A stretch of 64,000 nucleotides of DNA from Sunxiuqinia rutila (GCF_050589705.1 NZ_JBNGOT010000006.1:124001-188000), one strand, 5' to 3'. Shown: positions 42,777-51,848, counted from the first letter of the stretch. Notes: generated by a model not told the origin, from the letters alone. Translations and numbers: made by a program.

Positions 42777-43229
42777 ATGGAACTTCTCTCACCCTCACCA
42801 AAACCTGTAATTCCGTGGCAGGGAACCGTATTGGGGCTCATCGGCGTCGCTCAAATTCTATTCTCCATCCTGTTTTTCTTTGTCATCATGTTAGGCCTCA
42901 CCGTAGGGGGTTTATTCTCCGCCTTTGCGCTTCCCGATGTAGAGTCTCTTCTCCCCTCACTGGCTATCGGTTCCATTGGCGTTCTGGTCGTTATATTCGG
43001 CCTTCCTTTCTTCATTCTAAAGGTATTGGTAACAATCGGTTTATTCAGAGGTAAACGCTGGACGGTTATCGTTACCATTGTGTTTGCAGCCCTCGGCCTG
43101 ATGATGCATCTGGGATCGTTCAATCTTTTTTGGCTCACCTTTACGGCCATCGAATTGGGTCTGGCCATTGTCTGCCTGCGCGATCCGTTTTACAACCAGA
43201 ACAATCCCGCATACCGGCCTCACGCCTGA
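42777..43229 (+). CDS. Small integral membrane protein of unknown function
   Basis: 150 residues with about four hydrophobic segments (VLGLIGVAQILFSILFFFVI; LAIGSIGVLVVIFGLPFFIL; VIVTIVFAALGLMM; WLTFTAIELGLAIVCL) and short polar loops. The tail DPFYNQNNPAYRPHA is hydrophilic. I do not recognise the family. TAATTTCG at 42741-42748 is a possible -7 box. Its neighbours (HAD phosphatase, kinase) give no hint of its job. Confidence 0.7.
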   Translation: MELLSPSPKPVIPWQGTVLGLIGVAQILFSILFFFVIMLGLTVGGLFSAFALPDVESLLPSLAIGSIGVLVVIFGLPFFILKVLVTIGLFRGKRWTVIVTIVFAALGLMMHLGSFNLFWLTFTAIELGLAIVCLRDPFYNQNNPAYRPHA

Positions 43230-43292
43230 TTGAATTAACGTCCCGTTTGCTGGCTGCTCTTCCGGGGAATTCGCTTAACACTCCTGAATCAT

Positions 43293-43300
43293 TATCTTTG
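43293..43300 (+). promoter_or_regulatory. Probable promoter of the APH-like kinase gene (-7 box)
   Basis: TATCTTTG fits TAnnTTTG and is identical to the pheS -7 box; no clear -33. The ATG is at 43335. Confidence 0.4.
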
Positions 43301-43334
43301 CGCCTTATTTCAGGGAAAAGCAAGCGTTGACACT

Positions 43335-44312
43335 ATGAATGAGTACTTTTTGCAAATCATCCGGGAAGCAACCGGAGCCAGTAAACTGACCAACAAAGAA
43401 CACATCCAAAGCCTTTGGAGTGGCTATGGCAGCATTGATCGTTATCAGCTACAGGGATCGCCCCACAGCAGCGTGGTGGTCAAGCATGTTCGCCTGCCCA
43501 ACCAGGACCATCACCCACGTGGCTGGAACACCGACCTCTCGCATCAGCGAAAGCTGCATTCGTACCAAGTTGAAACCAATTGGTATAAAGACTGGAGCAA
43601 GCAATGCGATGAAACTTGCCGCATTCCGCATTGCCTGGCACTGGAAAGCCAGGGCGACGAAGTGTTGATGGTGATGGAAGATTTAGACGAAGCCGGATAC
43701 CCGAAGCGGAAATCGTCCGTTAGCTGGAACGAAATGGCAGCCTGCCTGCAATGGCTGGCTAATTTCCATGCCACTTTCATGAATGAAAAACCAAACGGAC
43801 TTTGGGAAGTAGGTACTTACTGGCACCTGGATACCCGCCCTGATGAGCTGAAAGTGCTGGATGATCTTCCGCTGAAAAAAGCGGCCCGAGCCATTGACCA
43901 ACAACTGCGCGAAAGCCCGTTTCAAACTTTTGTACATGGCGATGCCAAGCTGGCCAACTTCTGCTTTTCACCCGACGGAAAAAACGTTGCAGCCGTCGAT
44001 TTTCAATATGTGGGCGGCGGATGTGGTATGAAAGATGTGGCTTATTTTATTGGCAGCTGTTTGTACGAAGAGGATTGTGAACGCCTGGAAAGTCAGCTGC
44101 TGGACACTTACTTTCAGGCTTTGCGGCAAGCGCTGACCTCCAAAAAACCAGCCATCGATCAGGATGCCCTGGAAGCCAACTGGCGCGAACTTTTCCCAGT
44201 AGCCTGGACCGATTTTCACCGGTTTCTGAAAGGCTGGAGCCCCGGCCATTGGAAAATAAACAGTTATAGTGAACGACTGGCCCGTCGCGTTGTTAAACAA
44301 ATTAATTCGTAA
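43335..44312 (+). CDS. APH/choline-kinase-fold phosphotransferase
   Basis: 325 residues. Kinase-like fold with VVVKHVRLP (the lysine that binds ATP), VLMVMEDLDEAGYP at the hinge, Brenner motif FVHGDAKLANFCF with the catalytic aspartate, and VDFQYVGGGCGMKDVAYFI with the metal-binding aspartate (DFQ in place of DFG). It resembles the ecdysteroid/choline kinase-like (DUF1679) branch more than antibiotic kinases. Substrate unknown. The phosphatase-family gene follows at 10 bp, suggesting a paired function in sugar or polyol phosphate metabolism. Confidence 0.82.
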   Translation: MNEYFLQIIREATGASKLTNKEHIQSLWSGYGSIDRYQLQGSPHSSVVVKHVRLPNQDHHPRGWNTDLSHQRKLHSYQVETNWYKDWSKQCDETCRIPHCLALESQGDEVLMVMEDLDEAGYPKRKSSVSWNEMAACLQWLANFHATFMNEKPNGLWEVGTYWHLDTRPDELKVLDDLPLKKAARAIDQQLRESPFQTFVHGDAKLANFCFSPDGKNVAAVDFQYVGGGCGMKDVAYFIGSCLYEEDCERLESQLLDTYFQALRQALTSKKPAIDQDALEANWRELFPVAWTDFHRFLKGWSPGHWKINSYSERLARRVVKQINS

Positions 44313-44322
44313 GCCCATTACC

Positions 44323-45213
44323 ATGAGACTAAATCAACAGGATCTTCAAATACTCAGCAAGGCTGCTATTCATGCTGCTCAGCAAGCCGGCCAATTAATA
44401 TCAAGCTACAGCCAGCAAAAGATGGCTGTGAAGAATAAAGGCGTGGGCGACAGTCTGGCTTCGCAAGTAGTAACTGAAGTTGATCTGATGGCTCAGGAAA
44501 TGATTCTGAATTCCTTGGCAGAAATCACTCGGAAATATGATTTAGGCACTTTGGGCGAAGAAAGTCCGGACAACCAGGAACGCTTCGAGAAGGATTATTT
44601 TTGGTGTATCGACCCCATGGATGGCACACTGGCCTTTATTAAGCAACGGCATGGCTATGCCGTATCCATCGGCTTGGTTTCGCAAGCCGGCGAGCCGGTT
44701 ATCGGGGTTATTTACGACCCGCTGACCCAAACCCTGTATGACGCGGTAAAAGGGCAAGGCGCTTATCGCAACGGGCAAAAATGGCAAGTGTCCATTCCTG
44801 AGGAAAGCCCGCTACACCTGATTAGCGATACCAGTTTTCAAGATTTGCCGCAATTTGAACAAAGCCTTCAAGAGCTGGAAATTATTAGCCAAAGAATGGG
44901 TTATCAGGGACTTCAAACACGCTTTCAGGGGGGTGCCGCACTCAATGCCTGCTGGGTGCTGGAACAAGCCCCGGCCTGCTATTTCAAATATGCCAAAAAA
45001 GAACCGGGGGGAGGTAGCCTATGGGATTACGCTGCCAGCGCCTGCATCTACCAGGAAGCCGGAGCCTGGGTTAGCGACATGCATGGCAATCCGCTGGATT
45101 TGAACCGCCCGGATTCCACATATCTCAACCATCGGGGAATTCTTTACGCCACCAGCGAAAAGCTTGCGCGGGAAATTATTGCATTAGGCGAAAGAATGTG
45201 TAAAGAAAATTGA
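44323..45213 (+). CDS. Inositol-monophosphatase-family phosphatase
   Basis: 296 residues from the ATG at 44323. Metal-site motifs of the FIG superfamily are present: TEVDLMAQE, GEESPD, IDPMDGTLAFI and GGSLWDYAAS. The family includes inositol, CysQ (PAP) and fructose-1,6-bisphosphate phosphatases. The spacing and the GGSLWDY motif do not separate these clearly, so the substrate stays open. It is co-transcribed with the upstream kinase-fold gene and converges on the lipid-kinase-like gene. Confidence 0.87.
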   Translation: MRLNQQDLQILSKAAIHAAQQAGQLISSYSQQKMAVKNKGVGDSLASQVVTEVDLMAQEMILNSLAEITRKYDLGTLGEESPDNQERFEKDYFWCIDPMDGTLAFIKQRHGYAVSIGLVSQAGEPVIGVIYDPLTQTLYDAVKGQGAYRNGQKWQVSIPEESPLHLISDTSFQDLPQFEQSLQELEIISQRMGYQGLQTRFQGGAALNACWVLEQAPACYFKYAKKEPGGGSLWDYAASACIYQEAGAWVSDMHGNPLDLNRPDSTYLNHRGILYATSEKLAREIIALGERMCKEN

Positions 45214-45235
45214 AATCAGCAGCTTGAAGAGCAGA

Positions 45236-46198
45236 CTATTCATGCAGTTTAACTTTTGATTTCTTCCCGACAATCACCTGCAGTTGTTGTGGTAAAATTT
45301 CCAGCTCGAACTGATGGTTTCCCAGGTTTTCGCCGTCCGCTTCACCTTCAATCTGGTTTTCAGAAGCTACGACCACCTTGCTGGCCTGAAAGACAGATAC
45401 CCGCTCATCGTTCACAAATTGGCCATTGAATAGGCCCGGCAAGTTTTTTAGAATACCGCCCAAGCCAATTTCACGAATGACAGTCACCTGAAAAACCCCG
45501 TTATTGGGAATGGCTCCCGGCGCCTGCATCATGCCTCCACCATTGTATTTTCCAATACCAATACTGGTCGAAAAGATCAGATCTTCCACCTTTTCGTCAT
45601 CCAAACGAAGGCTCACTTTTCGGGTTTGGTAATTCAGGTAGCCGGTAACCAGGCTTTGCAAGTAAATTCGCCAGCCAGTACGCCCCTTTTCTTTCAACCG
45701 ATTGGCTTTTTTGGCCACTAAAGCATCAAAGCCAAAACCGGCCATATTCGTAAAAAAACGCTGTTTTTGCAGCTCTCCTTCCTGGTAGTTGATCAAGCCG
45801 ACATCCTGCAAAATGGTTTTGCCTTTTCGAATCCGCTTGATCGCTTTTTTGTAGTTGTTGGGAATACCAAAAGTTTTGATCCAATCGTTGCCTGTTCCTA
45901 CCGGAATCATCCCTACAATCACTTCCGATGGCGCACAAACCTGCTGCTGAAGCACACCGTTTGCCACCTCATTCATTGTTCCATCGCCCCCAGCCACAAT
46001 CAGTTTCCGGTAGCCACGCTCAATCCCTTTCATCGTTAGATGGATGGCATGTTGCGGATAGTTCGAGATAAATAATTCAAACTGAAAACCTGCCTTTTGC
46101 AGCCGTTTTCGTATTTTCTCCACGTCTTTGCGTCCCTGTCCGCTTCCGGCCTGCGGGTTCAGAATGACCATCCAATTTGTAAGTTTGGCTTTTCCCAT
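45236..46198 (-). CDS. Diacylglycerol/lipid kinase family protein (DagK/YegS-like)
   Basis: 320 residues. NPQAGSGQGRK near the N-terminus and the catalytic/nucleotide motif VAGGDGTMNEVANG are diagnostic of the DAGK_cat domain. MIPVGTGNDWIKTFGIP and the C-terminal LEILPQQLQVIVGK strand region complete the family pattern. No membrane segment. It probably phosphorylates a lipid (diacylglycerol or sphingoid base, the latter being plausible in Bacteroidota). It precedes cbiB on the map but lies downstream of the B12 genes in transcription, 89 bp after cbiB. Confidence 0.88.
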   Translation of the reverse strand: MGKAKLTNWMVILNPQAGSGQGRKDVEKIRKRLQKAGFQFELFISNYPQHAIHLTMKGIERGYRKLIVAGGDGTMNEVANGVLQQQVCAPSEVIVGMIPVGTGNDWIKTFGIPNNYKKAIKRIRKGKTILQDVGLINYQEGELQKQRFFTNMAGFGFDALVAKKANRLKEKGRTGWRIYLQSLVTGYLNYQTRKVSLRLDDEKVEDLIFSTSIGIGKYNGGGMMQAPGAIPNNGVFQVTVIREIGLGGILKNLPGLFNGQFVNDERVSVFQASKVVVASENQIEGEADGENLGNHQFELEILPQQLQVIVGKKSKVKLHE

Positions 46199-46287
46199 GA
46201 TTCAGTCTTTGATCAACCGACGGCAAGATACACAATATCCAAAGTTTAGGAGAAAAGCGAAACAATTCTTTTAGCCATGGAAAAACA

Positions 46288-47229
46288 TCAGGCATTTAGC
46301 CAGAGCAACACAAAAAGCACAATTCCTCCGGTCATCAGCAACGCAGATGCGGTATTGACAAAGGCCGTCAGCCAAAAGTCGCGGTCTGCAATTGTTTTTT
46401 CATGATGTCCGATGTAGGGTTTGTCCACCAACCGCCCATGATAAATATTCGGCCCACCAAAGCGACATTTCAGAATTCCGGCTAAGGCAGCTTCCGGATA
46501 ACCGGCATTGGGACTGGCATGTTGATGCCCATACCGAAAAACATGTATCAAACCACCCGGACTAAAACTCACCAGCACCATCAACAGGGCTGTTAAACGG
46601 GCGGGAACAAGATTGAGCAGATCATCCAAGCGGGCGGCAAACCAGCCATAGGCCTTGTAACGCTCATCTTTGTAGGCAATCATCGAGTCGAGGGTGCTGG
46701 CCATTTTAAAAGCAAAAAGCGCAGGAACACCGCCTAAAGCATAAAAAAACAGGGGTGCAATCACCCCGTCGCTCAGGTTTTCGGCCATGGTTTCCAACAC
46801 AGCCGTGCGAATTTGCTGCTCATTCAGTTGGGAAGTATCGCGCCCAACAATGAAACTGAGTTGTTTGCGCCCGGCTTCCAGTCCTTCGGTTTTCAAGGCC
46901 CGGATCACCAGCCACGATTCAACAATCAGACTCCGGTTAGCCAACCCGAAAAAGACAGCGACTGATGCCACCACCCAATAAACCACTGGAAAAGCCTCCA
47001 GCCAGCGAAACAGCGCAAACAGGATTAGCCAGGTGCCACCCACCAAAAAGCCGGAAGTAAGAGCCCCTTTCAACCTGCGATAGTCTCCGCGGTTGAACCG
47101 CTTTTCAAACCAGCTGATCAGCCAGCCAAACAAACGAATGGGATGCGGCAACCACCGAGGATCACCCAACAGGCTATCGAGCAAAAAGCCAACCAATAAG
47201 GGTACTATGATGAAGTAAATTTTGTCCAT
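46288..47229 (-). CDS. cbiB: Adenosylcobinamide-phosphate synthase
   Basis: 313-residue membrane enzyme that attaches the aminopropanol (phosphate) arm to adenosylcobyric acid. Family signatures: LLDSLLGDPRWLPHPIRLFG at the N-terminus, AENLSDGVIAPLFFYALGG in the centre and FKMASTLDSMIAYKDERYKAYG, with the C-terminal SPNAGYPEAALAGIL (shown in part). About six membrane segments. It is the last gene of the B12 block. The aminopropanol-phosphate donor enzyme CobD is not encoded in the window. Confidence 0.95.
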   Translation of the reverse strand: MDKIYFIIVPLLVGFLLDSLLGDPRWLPHPIRLFGWLISWFEKRFNRGDYRRLKGALTSGFLVGGTWLILFALFRWLEAFPVVYWVVASVAVFFGLANRSLIVESWLVIRALKTEGLEAGRKQLSFIVGRDTSQLNEQQIRTAVLETMAENLSDGVIAPLFFYALGGVPALFAFKMASTLDSMIAYKDERYKAYGWFAARLDDLLNLVPARLTALLMVLVSFSPGGLIHVFRYGHQHASPNAGYPEAALAGILKCRFGGPNIYHGRLVDKPYIGHHEKTIADRDFWLTAFVNTASALLMTGGIVLFVLLWLNA

Positions 47230-47254
47230 GAATAATAGCCATGTTTTTAATTAC

Positions 47255-47322
47255 GAGTTATCCCGAACTCATTTCGGGACCTGTCTGCTATTAATGCAGA
47301 TCCTGAAACAAGTTCAGGATGA
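47255..47322. repeat. Multi-hairpin intergenic repeat (GTCATCCTGAACTTGTTTCAGGA type)
   Basis: Three hairpins in a row: TCCCGAA-CTCAT-TTCGGGA (47261-47279), TCTGC-TATTAAT-GCAGA (47285-47300) and TCCTGAA-ACAAG-TTCAGGA (47301-47319). The last is the common short repeat found in many genomes in intergenic gaps. It fills the cobQ-cbiB gap and may act as an mRNA processing or attenuation point. Confidence 0.7.
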
Positions 47323-47325
47323 CGC

Positions 47326-48819
47326 TCATTTCTTTTTCATGTTATACTTCATCACCGAATACAGGTAATCCATATCGACACAAGCCCGCACATGATCGGC
47401 CAGCTTGTCGTACTGTTCCTCTTTGAAAGCAGCATAATCAAACTCAGTCACATCGGCCTGCAGGCCATTCGCCTTAAGCAGGGCTTCTATCACCGTTTTG
47501 TTATCCAGAATTCCGTGTAAATAGGTTCCCCACAACTTAGGCGAAACCATACAACCATCCTCTGTTCCATCCTCCAGGCGACATAGCGACTCTGCTCCCA
47601 TGCGCCGGGTTTGCCCCATGTGAATTTCGTAGCCCGAGCAAACTTCGGCCCGATTCTGAAAACGAAAGCGGGTTTGTTCGGTCCTTTTTTCTTTGCTCAG
47701 TGTGGTAATTACCGGCAACAATCCCAATCCAGGCATGGTTTCCACATCGCCTTCAACATGATCCGGATCACGAATTTCTTCGCCCAAAATTTGGTAGCCC
47801 CCACAAATGCCATACACGCCTTTGCCGGCTTCCGAGGCCTGTATGATTGCTTTGGCCAGTCCCCGCTCACGCAGGTGTATTAAATCGGAAATGGTATTTT
47901 TCGACCCGGGAACCAGCACGATATCTGCCTTGGAAATCTCGGCTGCATTGGCCGAATAGTACAAGTTGACATCCGGCATGCGCTCGAGCATGTGAAAATC
48001 GGTAAAGTTGCTCATGTGCCGCAGCAACACCACGGCCACATTAATTTTTCCGGCTTCAGTGCTTCCGTGTTTATAATCAATCACCACGCTGTCTTCCTGC
48101 TCCACATGAATATCGTTAAAGTATGGAACCACACCGATCACCGGAACTCCGGTCAATTCCTCCAGCATGGTTCGTCCTTCGTCAAACAGACTGATATCCC
48201 CCCGGAATTTATTGATCAGAATACCTTTGATCAATTTCCGTTCGGCCTCGGGCAATAGCTTGATGGTACCATAAACACTTCCAAACACGCCTCCCCGATC
48301 AATGTCGGCAATCAGAATGGTTGGTGCCCCGGTTTCAAGCGCCACCCGCATATTGGTAATGTCTTTGTCCCAAAGGTTAACTTCCGAAATGCTTCCCGCA
48401 CCCTCCATCACAATGGGATTGTATTGTTCGTTTAAGGATTGCCAGGCTTTCATCGCTTCAGCAAAGAGAAAATCACGGTCGGTTTTCAGAAAATACTCCC
48501 GGGCCGACTGGTCACCCATCGGTTTCCCGTTTAAAACGATCTGTGCACTTTTAGCACTGGTGGGTTTCAGTAAGATGGGATTCATAGCACTCAGGCAGGG
48601 AATGCCACATGCTTCGGCTTGTACGGCCTGCGCACGCCCCAGCTCCAGCCCTTCTTCGCTGGCGTAAGAGTTCAACGACATGTTTTGCGCTTTAAACGGC
48701 GCCGGAGCATAGCCGTCCTGCTTGAAAATACGGCAGAAGGCCGCATTAATCACCGATTTACCAACATCGGACCCCGTCCCGACAAACAGGATGGGCTTGA
48801 GTTTCTGTATGTGTTTCAT
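47326..48819 (-). CDS. cobQ: Cobyric acid synthase (glutamine-hydrolysing)
   Basis: 497 residues. The ATP-binding DTBS-like half begins FVGTGSDVGKSVINAAFCRI and continues KAQNMSLNSYAS and MEGAGSISEVNL. The glutaminase half has the nucleophile in GVYGICGGYQILG and the histidine in GTYLHGILDN. It amidates four side chains of adenosylcobyrinic a,c-diamide. Length matches the family (about 490-510). It overlaps cobC by 4 bp. Because ring-building genes are absent from the window, its substrate must be salvaged or made by genes elsewhere. Confidence 0.96.
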   Translation of the reverse strand: MKHIQKLKPILFVGTGSDVGKSVINAAFCRIFKQDGYAPAPFKAQNMSLNSYASEEGLELGRAQAVQAEACGIPCLSAMNPILLKPTSAKSAQIVLNGKPMGDQSAREYFLKTDRDFLFAEAMKAWQSLNEQYNPIVMEGAGSISEVNLWDKDITNMRVALETGAPTILIADIDRGGVFGSVYGTIKLLPEAERKLIKGILINKFRGDISLFDEGRTMLEELTGVPVIGVVPYFNDIHVEQEDSVVIDYKHGSTEAGKINVAVVLLRHMSNFTDFHMLERMPDVNLYYSANAAEISKADIVLVPGSKNTISDLIHLRERGLAKAIIQASEAGKGVYGICGGYQILGEEIRDPDHVEGDVETMPGLGLLPVITTLSKEKRTEQTRFRFQNRAEVCSGYEIHMGQTRRMGAESLCRLEDGTEDGCMVSPKLWGTYLHGILDNKTVIEALLKANGLQADVTEFDYAAFKEEQYDKLADHVRACVDMDYLYSVMKYNMKKK

Positions 48820-49355
48820 TTGATTTCAAATTCATAAACACCACCATACGATGGTGCAAAGTTGGAAAAAACAGCCTCCATCGATTGGTTTTCCAGCATG
48901 GATTTTAACAGCCGAATAACCCCCGCATGCGTTACAACAACCACACGTTTGTGGGTTGATCGACTGAGTTCATGGACAAAATCAGCCACACGCTGATGCA
49001 ATTCCGGTAAAGACTCGCCTCTTACTGTTGGCAATTCCTGATAATGATTCATCCAATGCCTGCCTTCCGGTGTGGCATAAATCGCATCCCAGGTTTGCAG
49101 TTCCCACTGTCCAAAGTTCATTTCTTTCAACCGATCATCCTGTACAATGGGATGATGCGTAAATACGGCTTTGGCCAATGTCTGGCAACGGCTTAGCGGA
49201 CTTGAAAACACCGCATCGACCTTTAGTCCGGCGGTAGCTGCCTGTACCTCGCTCAATTCTTTCAGGAACGAATCAGCCAAAGGCACATCGGTTTGTCCGT
49301 AGCAAATTCCAGCAGGAACAGCCACACGGGTATGTCGGATTGCAATGAGTTTCAT
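48816..49355 (-). CDS. cobC: Alpha-ribazole-5'-phosphate phosphatase (histidine phosphatase family)
   Basis: 179 residues from the ATG at 49355, which gives KLIAIRHTRVAVPAGICYGQ with the catalytic histidine in RHT (RHT replaces RHG, as is common in CobC). The second arm is FSSPLSRCQTLAKAVF, then MNFGQWELQTWD and VVTHAGVIRLL with the second histidine. It removes the 5'-phosphate of alpha-ribazole or of cobalamin-5'-phosphate. It sits between cobS and cobQ, in frame with the lower-ligand assembly group. A longer start upstream would add a non-conserved hydrophobic stretch. Confidence 0.92.
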   Translation of the reverse strand: MKLIAIRHTRVAVPAGICYGQTDVPLADSFLKELSEVQAATAGLKVDAVFSSPLSRCQTLAKAVFTHHPIVQDDRLKEMNFGQWELQTWDAIYATPEGRHWMNHYQELPTVRGESLPELHQRVADFVHELSRSTHKRVVVVTHAGVIRLLKSMLENQSMEAVFSNFAPSYGGVYEFEIK

Positions 49356-49365
49356 CTCTAACAGT

Positions 49366-50118
49366 TTACAAAACAGCCAGCAGACACAGGTAAAAAACCA
49401 CTTCAATCATCTGTTGAAGTGCCCCCAGACAGTCGCCCGTATAACCTCCAACCTTACGTTCAATGTACTTTTTGAACTGAAAAGTAATCAGCAATGAAAC
49501 CGGAAGAGCAAGCGCCATGAGTTGCCACGGTAAAAAAGCAGCAGGCAACAAACCAAAAAGTACGGCCAAAACCAGGTCTGCATTCTTGCCCCGCTTGCCA
49601 ATGGGCTTGGTTTTACTCAATTCATCTTCGCGCGAGTACCAGCTGGTAAAAATGATGATGACAGGCATCAGCCGGCTAAAAGCATGGCCAGCAACCAAGG
49701 CCAGCAAAATCATTTGGGCTGAAAGACTTTGCAAGGCCAGAAACTTGGTTCCCAACATGCCAATCAGTCCCACTGTGCCATAGGTTCCGATGCGGCTGTC
49801 TTTCATGATGGTGAAAATCTTTTCGCGGGTATAACCGCCTCCAAAGCCGTCGCAAAAATCGGCAAAGCCATCTTCATGAAAAGCGCCCGTTGCAAAAATG
49901 GTCGCCAGCATACTCATAAAAACAGCCAGTTGAAATGGCAGGAACAAGCTTAATCCATAGCATACCGCAGCCCCAATGCCACCAATAATCCATCCAATCA
50001 GAGGGAAATAGCGGGTAGAGCGATTCAGCCGCTCATTGGAGAATGGCAGGTTTCGAGGCACCGGAATCCGGCTATAAAACATGACTGCTGTTAAAAACAG
50101 GTTGACTTGCTCTTTCAT
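49366..50118 (-). CDS. cobS: Adenosylcobinamide-GDP ribazoletransferase (cobalamin synthase)
   Basis: 250-residue inner-membrane enzyme joining adenosylcobinamide-GDP to alpha-ribazole. Motifs: FYSRIPVP near the N-terminus, YFPLIGWIIGGI, the metal-binding FHEDGFADFCDGFGGG and MKDSRIGTYG, and the C-terminal GGYTGDCLGALQQ. Multiple membrane helices. The 123 bp between it and cobT hold nothing recognisable. Confidence 0.96.
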   Translation of the reverse strand: MKEQVNLFLTAVMFYSRIPVPRNLPFSNERLNRSTRYFPLIGWIIGGIGAAVCYGLSLFLPFQLAVFMSMLATIFATGAFHEDGFADFCDGFGGGYTREKIFTIMKDSRIGTYGTVGLIGMLGTKFLALQSLSAQMILLALVAGHAFSRLMPVIIIFTSWYSREDELSKTKPIGKRGKNADLVLAVLFGLLPAAFLPWQLMALALPVSLLITFQFKKYIERKVGGYTGDCLGALQQMIEVVFYLCLLAVL

Positions 50119-50241
50119 TATTCAAGACTTTGGATATTAGATTTTCAGACAACTTCGAGTTCCGTAAGAAAAGCCCTTAAGTTCAAGTTTCAACCTTCGG
50201 TCTGCTATCCCAACGCTATCCCCTGGCTCTCTGCTCTTCTG

Positions 50242-51252
50242 CTACGCTTTATTCGAAACTCCGGCATCCTCAAAGCTAGCCATTTCATTTAAGAAAGTAG
50301 CTGCCGCCCGAATAACCGGAAAGGCTACTGCTGCTCCCGATCCTTCGCCCAAGCGCATGCCCAGGCTCAACACCGGCTTGGCTTGCAGGAAGTTGAGCAC
50401 CAGCTGGTGACCTTGTTCTTCAGAAGCATGACAAAAAATACAGTTTTCACGAACCGATTCATCAAACTGAATAGCCGTTAAGGTGGCCGAAGTTGCAATA
50501 AATCCATCAATCAGGATGACCATACCAAGCTTGCGGGCTTCCAGAATGGCTCCCACCATCATGGCAATTTCCAGCCCGCCAAAAGTGGCCAGAGTTTCCA
50601 GGGCTGATTGAGGGTTATACTTTTCAGAAACCGCCTTCAAAATGGCTGTTTTATGGTCCAGTTTATCGCCGGTCATTCCCGCTCCTTTGCCGGTGCACTG
50701 CTCAATGGGAAGTTTCATAAAACGATGCATCAACAGCGACGATGGCGAAGTATTGCCAATGCCCATTTCGCCAAATCCGATGGTGTTGCATCCCGCTTCA
50801 GCCTCCTCCTTTACGAATTGAGCGCCGCGCTGCATAGCCAGCTTACATTCTTCCAGGCTCATGGCAGGTTCGTTCATCATGTTTCTGGACCCGCGAGCTA
50901 TTTTAGCATTGGTAATCGGAAGTTCCGCAGGAAAATCATAATCCACCCCGGCATCAATCACCTTCAAATCAATGCCATTTTGCTTACAAAACACATTGAT
51001 GGCTGCTCCGCCTCCACAAAAGTTCATTACCATTTGCCAGGTCACTTCCTTCGGATAAGGGCTCACACCTTCATCGGCCAGGCCGTGGTCGGCAGCAAAC
51101 ACAAGCAAGCTCGGTTTTTCAAGTTTGGGTGAAAGGGTATTCTGAATCAACCCCAGCTGCAAGGCAATGCTTTCCAACTGTCCTAAAGCCCCGTGCGGCT
51201 TGGTCTTCAGGTCGATTTTATGTTGTAATTGTTCTTTTAAATTTAGGGTCAT
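50242..51252 (-). CDS. cobT: Nicotinate-nucleotide--dimethylbenzimidazole phosphoribosyltransferase
   Basis: 336 residues, making alpha-ribazole phosphate. Family motifs: KPHGALGQLESIALQLG at the start, VFAADHGLADEGVSPYPKEVT, GEMGIGNTSPSS with GKGAGM, and SLGMRLGEGSGAAVAFPVI with the conserved catalytic glutamate of GEGSGA. Length is close to E. coli CobT (about 355). No 5-hydroxybenzimidazole synthase (BzaA/B) or BluB gene accompanies it, so the lower ligand is presumably imported or made elsewhere. Confidence 0.96.
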   Translation of the reverse strand: MTLNLKEQLQHKIDLKTKPHGALGQLESIALQLGLIQNTLSPKLEKPSLLVFAADHGLADEGVSPYPKEVTWQMVMNFCGGGAAINVFCKQNGIDLKVIDAGVDYDFPAELPITNAKIARGSRNMMNEPAMSLEECKLAMQRGAQFVKEEAEAGCNTIGFGEMGIGNTSPSSLLMHRFMKLPIEQCTGKGAGMTGDKLDHKTAILKAVSEKYNPQSALETLATFGGLEIAMMVGAILEARKLGMVILIDGFIATSATLTAIQFDESVRENCIFCHASEEQGHQLVLNFLQAKPVLSLGMRLGEGSGAAVAFPVIRAAATFLNEMASFEDAGVSNKA

Positions 51253-51329
51253 TTGTTGCTAAAATTATATGTTGTCATTCAGTAAACATTCATCTATTCG
51301 TCGCCAGTCAATGGTTCATACAAAGCGCC

Positions 51330-51848
51330 TTATACGCCTTCCTTTATTTTGACTGGAATACCGGAAACCATCAGGTAAACCGTGTCGGCTTGCTGGGCTA
51401 TAAACTGGTTTATCCACCCTTGCAGGTCGGCAAACTTACGCGCCATTTCATTTTCAGGATGAACCCCCATGCCCAGCTCGTTGCTCACTACCAGCAGGTT
51501 CATATCTTGCTTGACAAACTTGGTCCATTCCGCTTTAGCCGCTTCCATGGCCACTTCAAGCTGATAGTCATTGTCGTGGAAAAAGTTGGTCAGCCACAAG
51601 GTGATGCAATCCAATAAAACCGTTTTTCCCGTCAAGTCATGCTTTGACAAGAGCTTTTCCTCCTCCAGGGTCTGCCACCGGCCATCACGGTCGCTTTGAT
51701 GTCGCTTCACCCGCTGGGCAAAATCTTCGTCCCAAATACGGGCTGTTGCCAGGTAAACCGGCGATTCGGATTGCGCCTCGGCCAGCTGTTGGGCAAAACT
51801 GCTTTTTCCCGATCGGGCACCTCCTGTTATCAATGTAATTGTTGCCAT
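51330..51848 (-). CDS. cobU: Adenosylcobinamide kinase / adenosylcobinamide-phosphate guanylyltransferase
   Basis: 172 residues. P-loop TGGARSGKSSFAQ, the catalytic-histidine region RVKRHQSDRDGRWQ that is guanylylated, then DCITLWLTNFF and LLVVSNELGMGVHPENEMARKF. Bifunctional enzyme activating cobinamide for lower-ligand attachment, so it is the main entry point for salvaged cobinamide. It is first of the cobU-T-S-C-Q-cbiB run, after a terminator that follows the BtuG-like gene. Confidence 0.95.
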   Translation of the reverse strand: MATITLITGGARSGKSSFAQQLAEAQSESPVYLATARIWDEDFAQRVKRHQSDRDGRWQTLEEEKLLSKHDLTGKTVLLDCITLWLTNFFHDNDYQLEVAMEAAKAEWTKFVKQDMNLLVVSNELGMGVHPENEMARKFADLQGWINQFIAQQADTVYLMVSGIPVKIKEGV

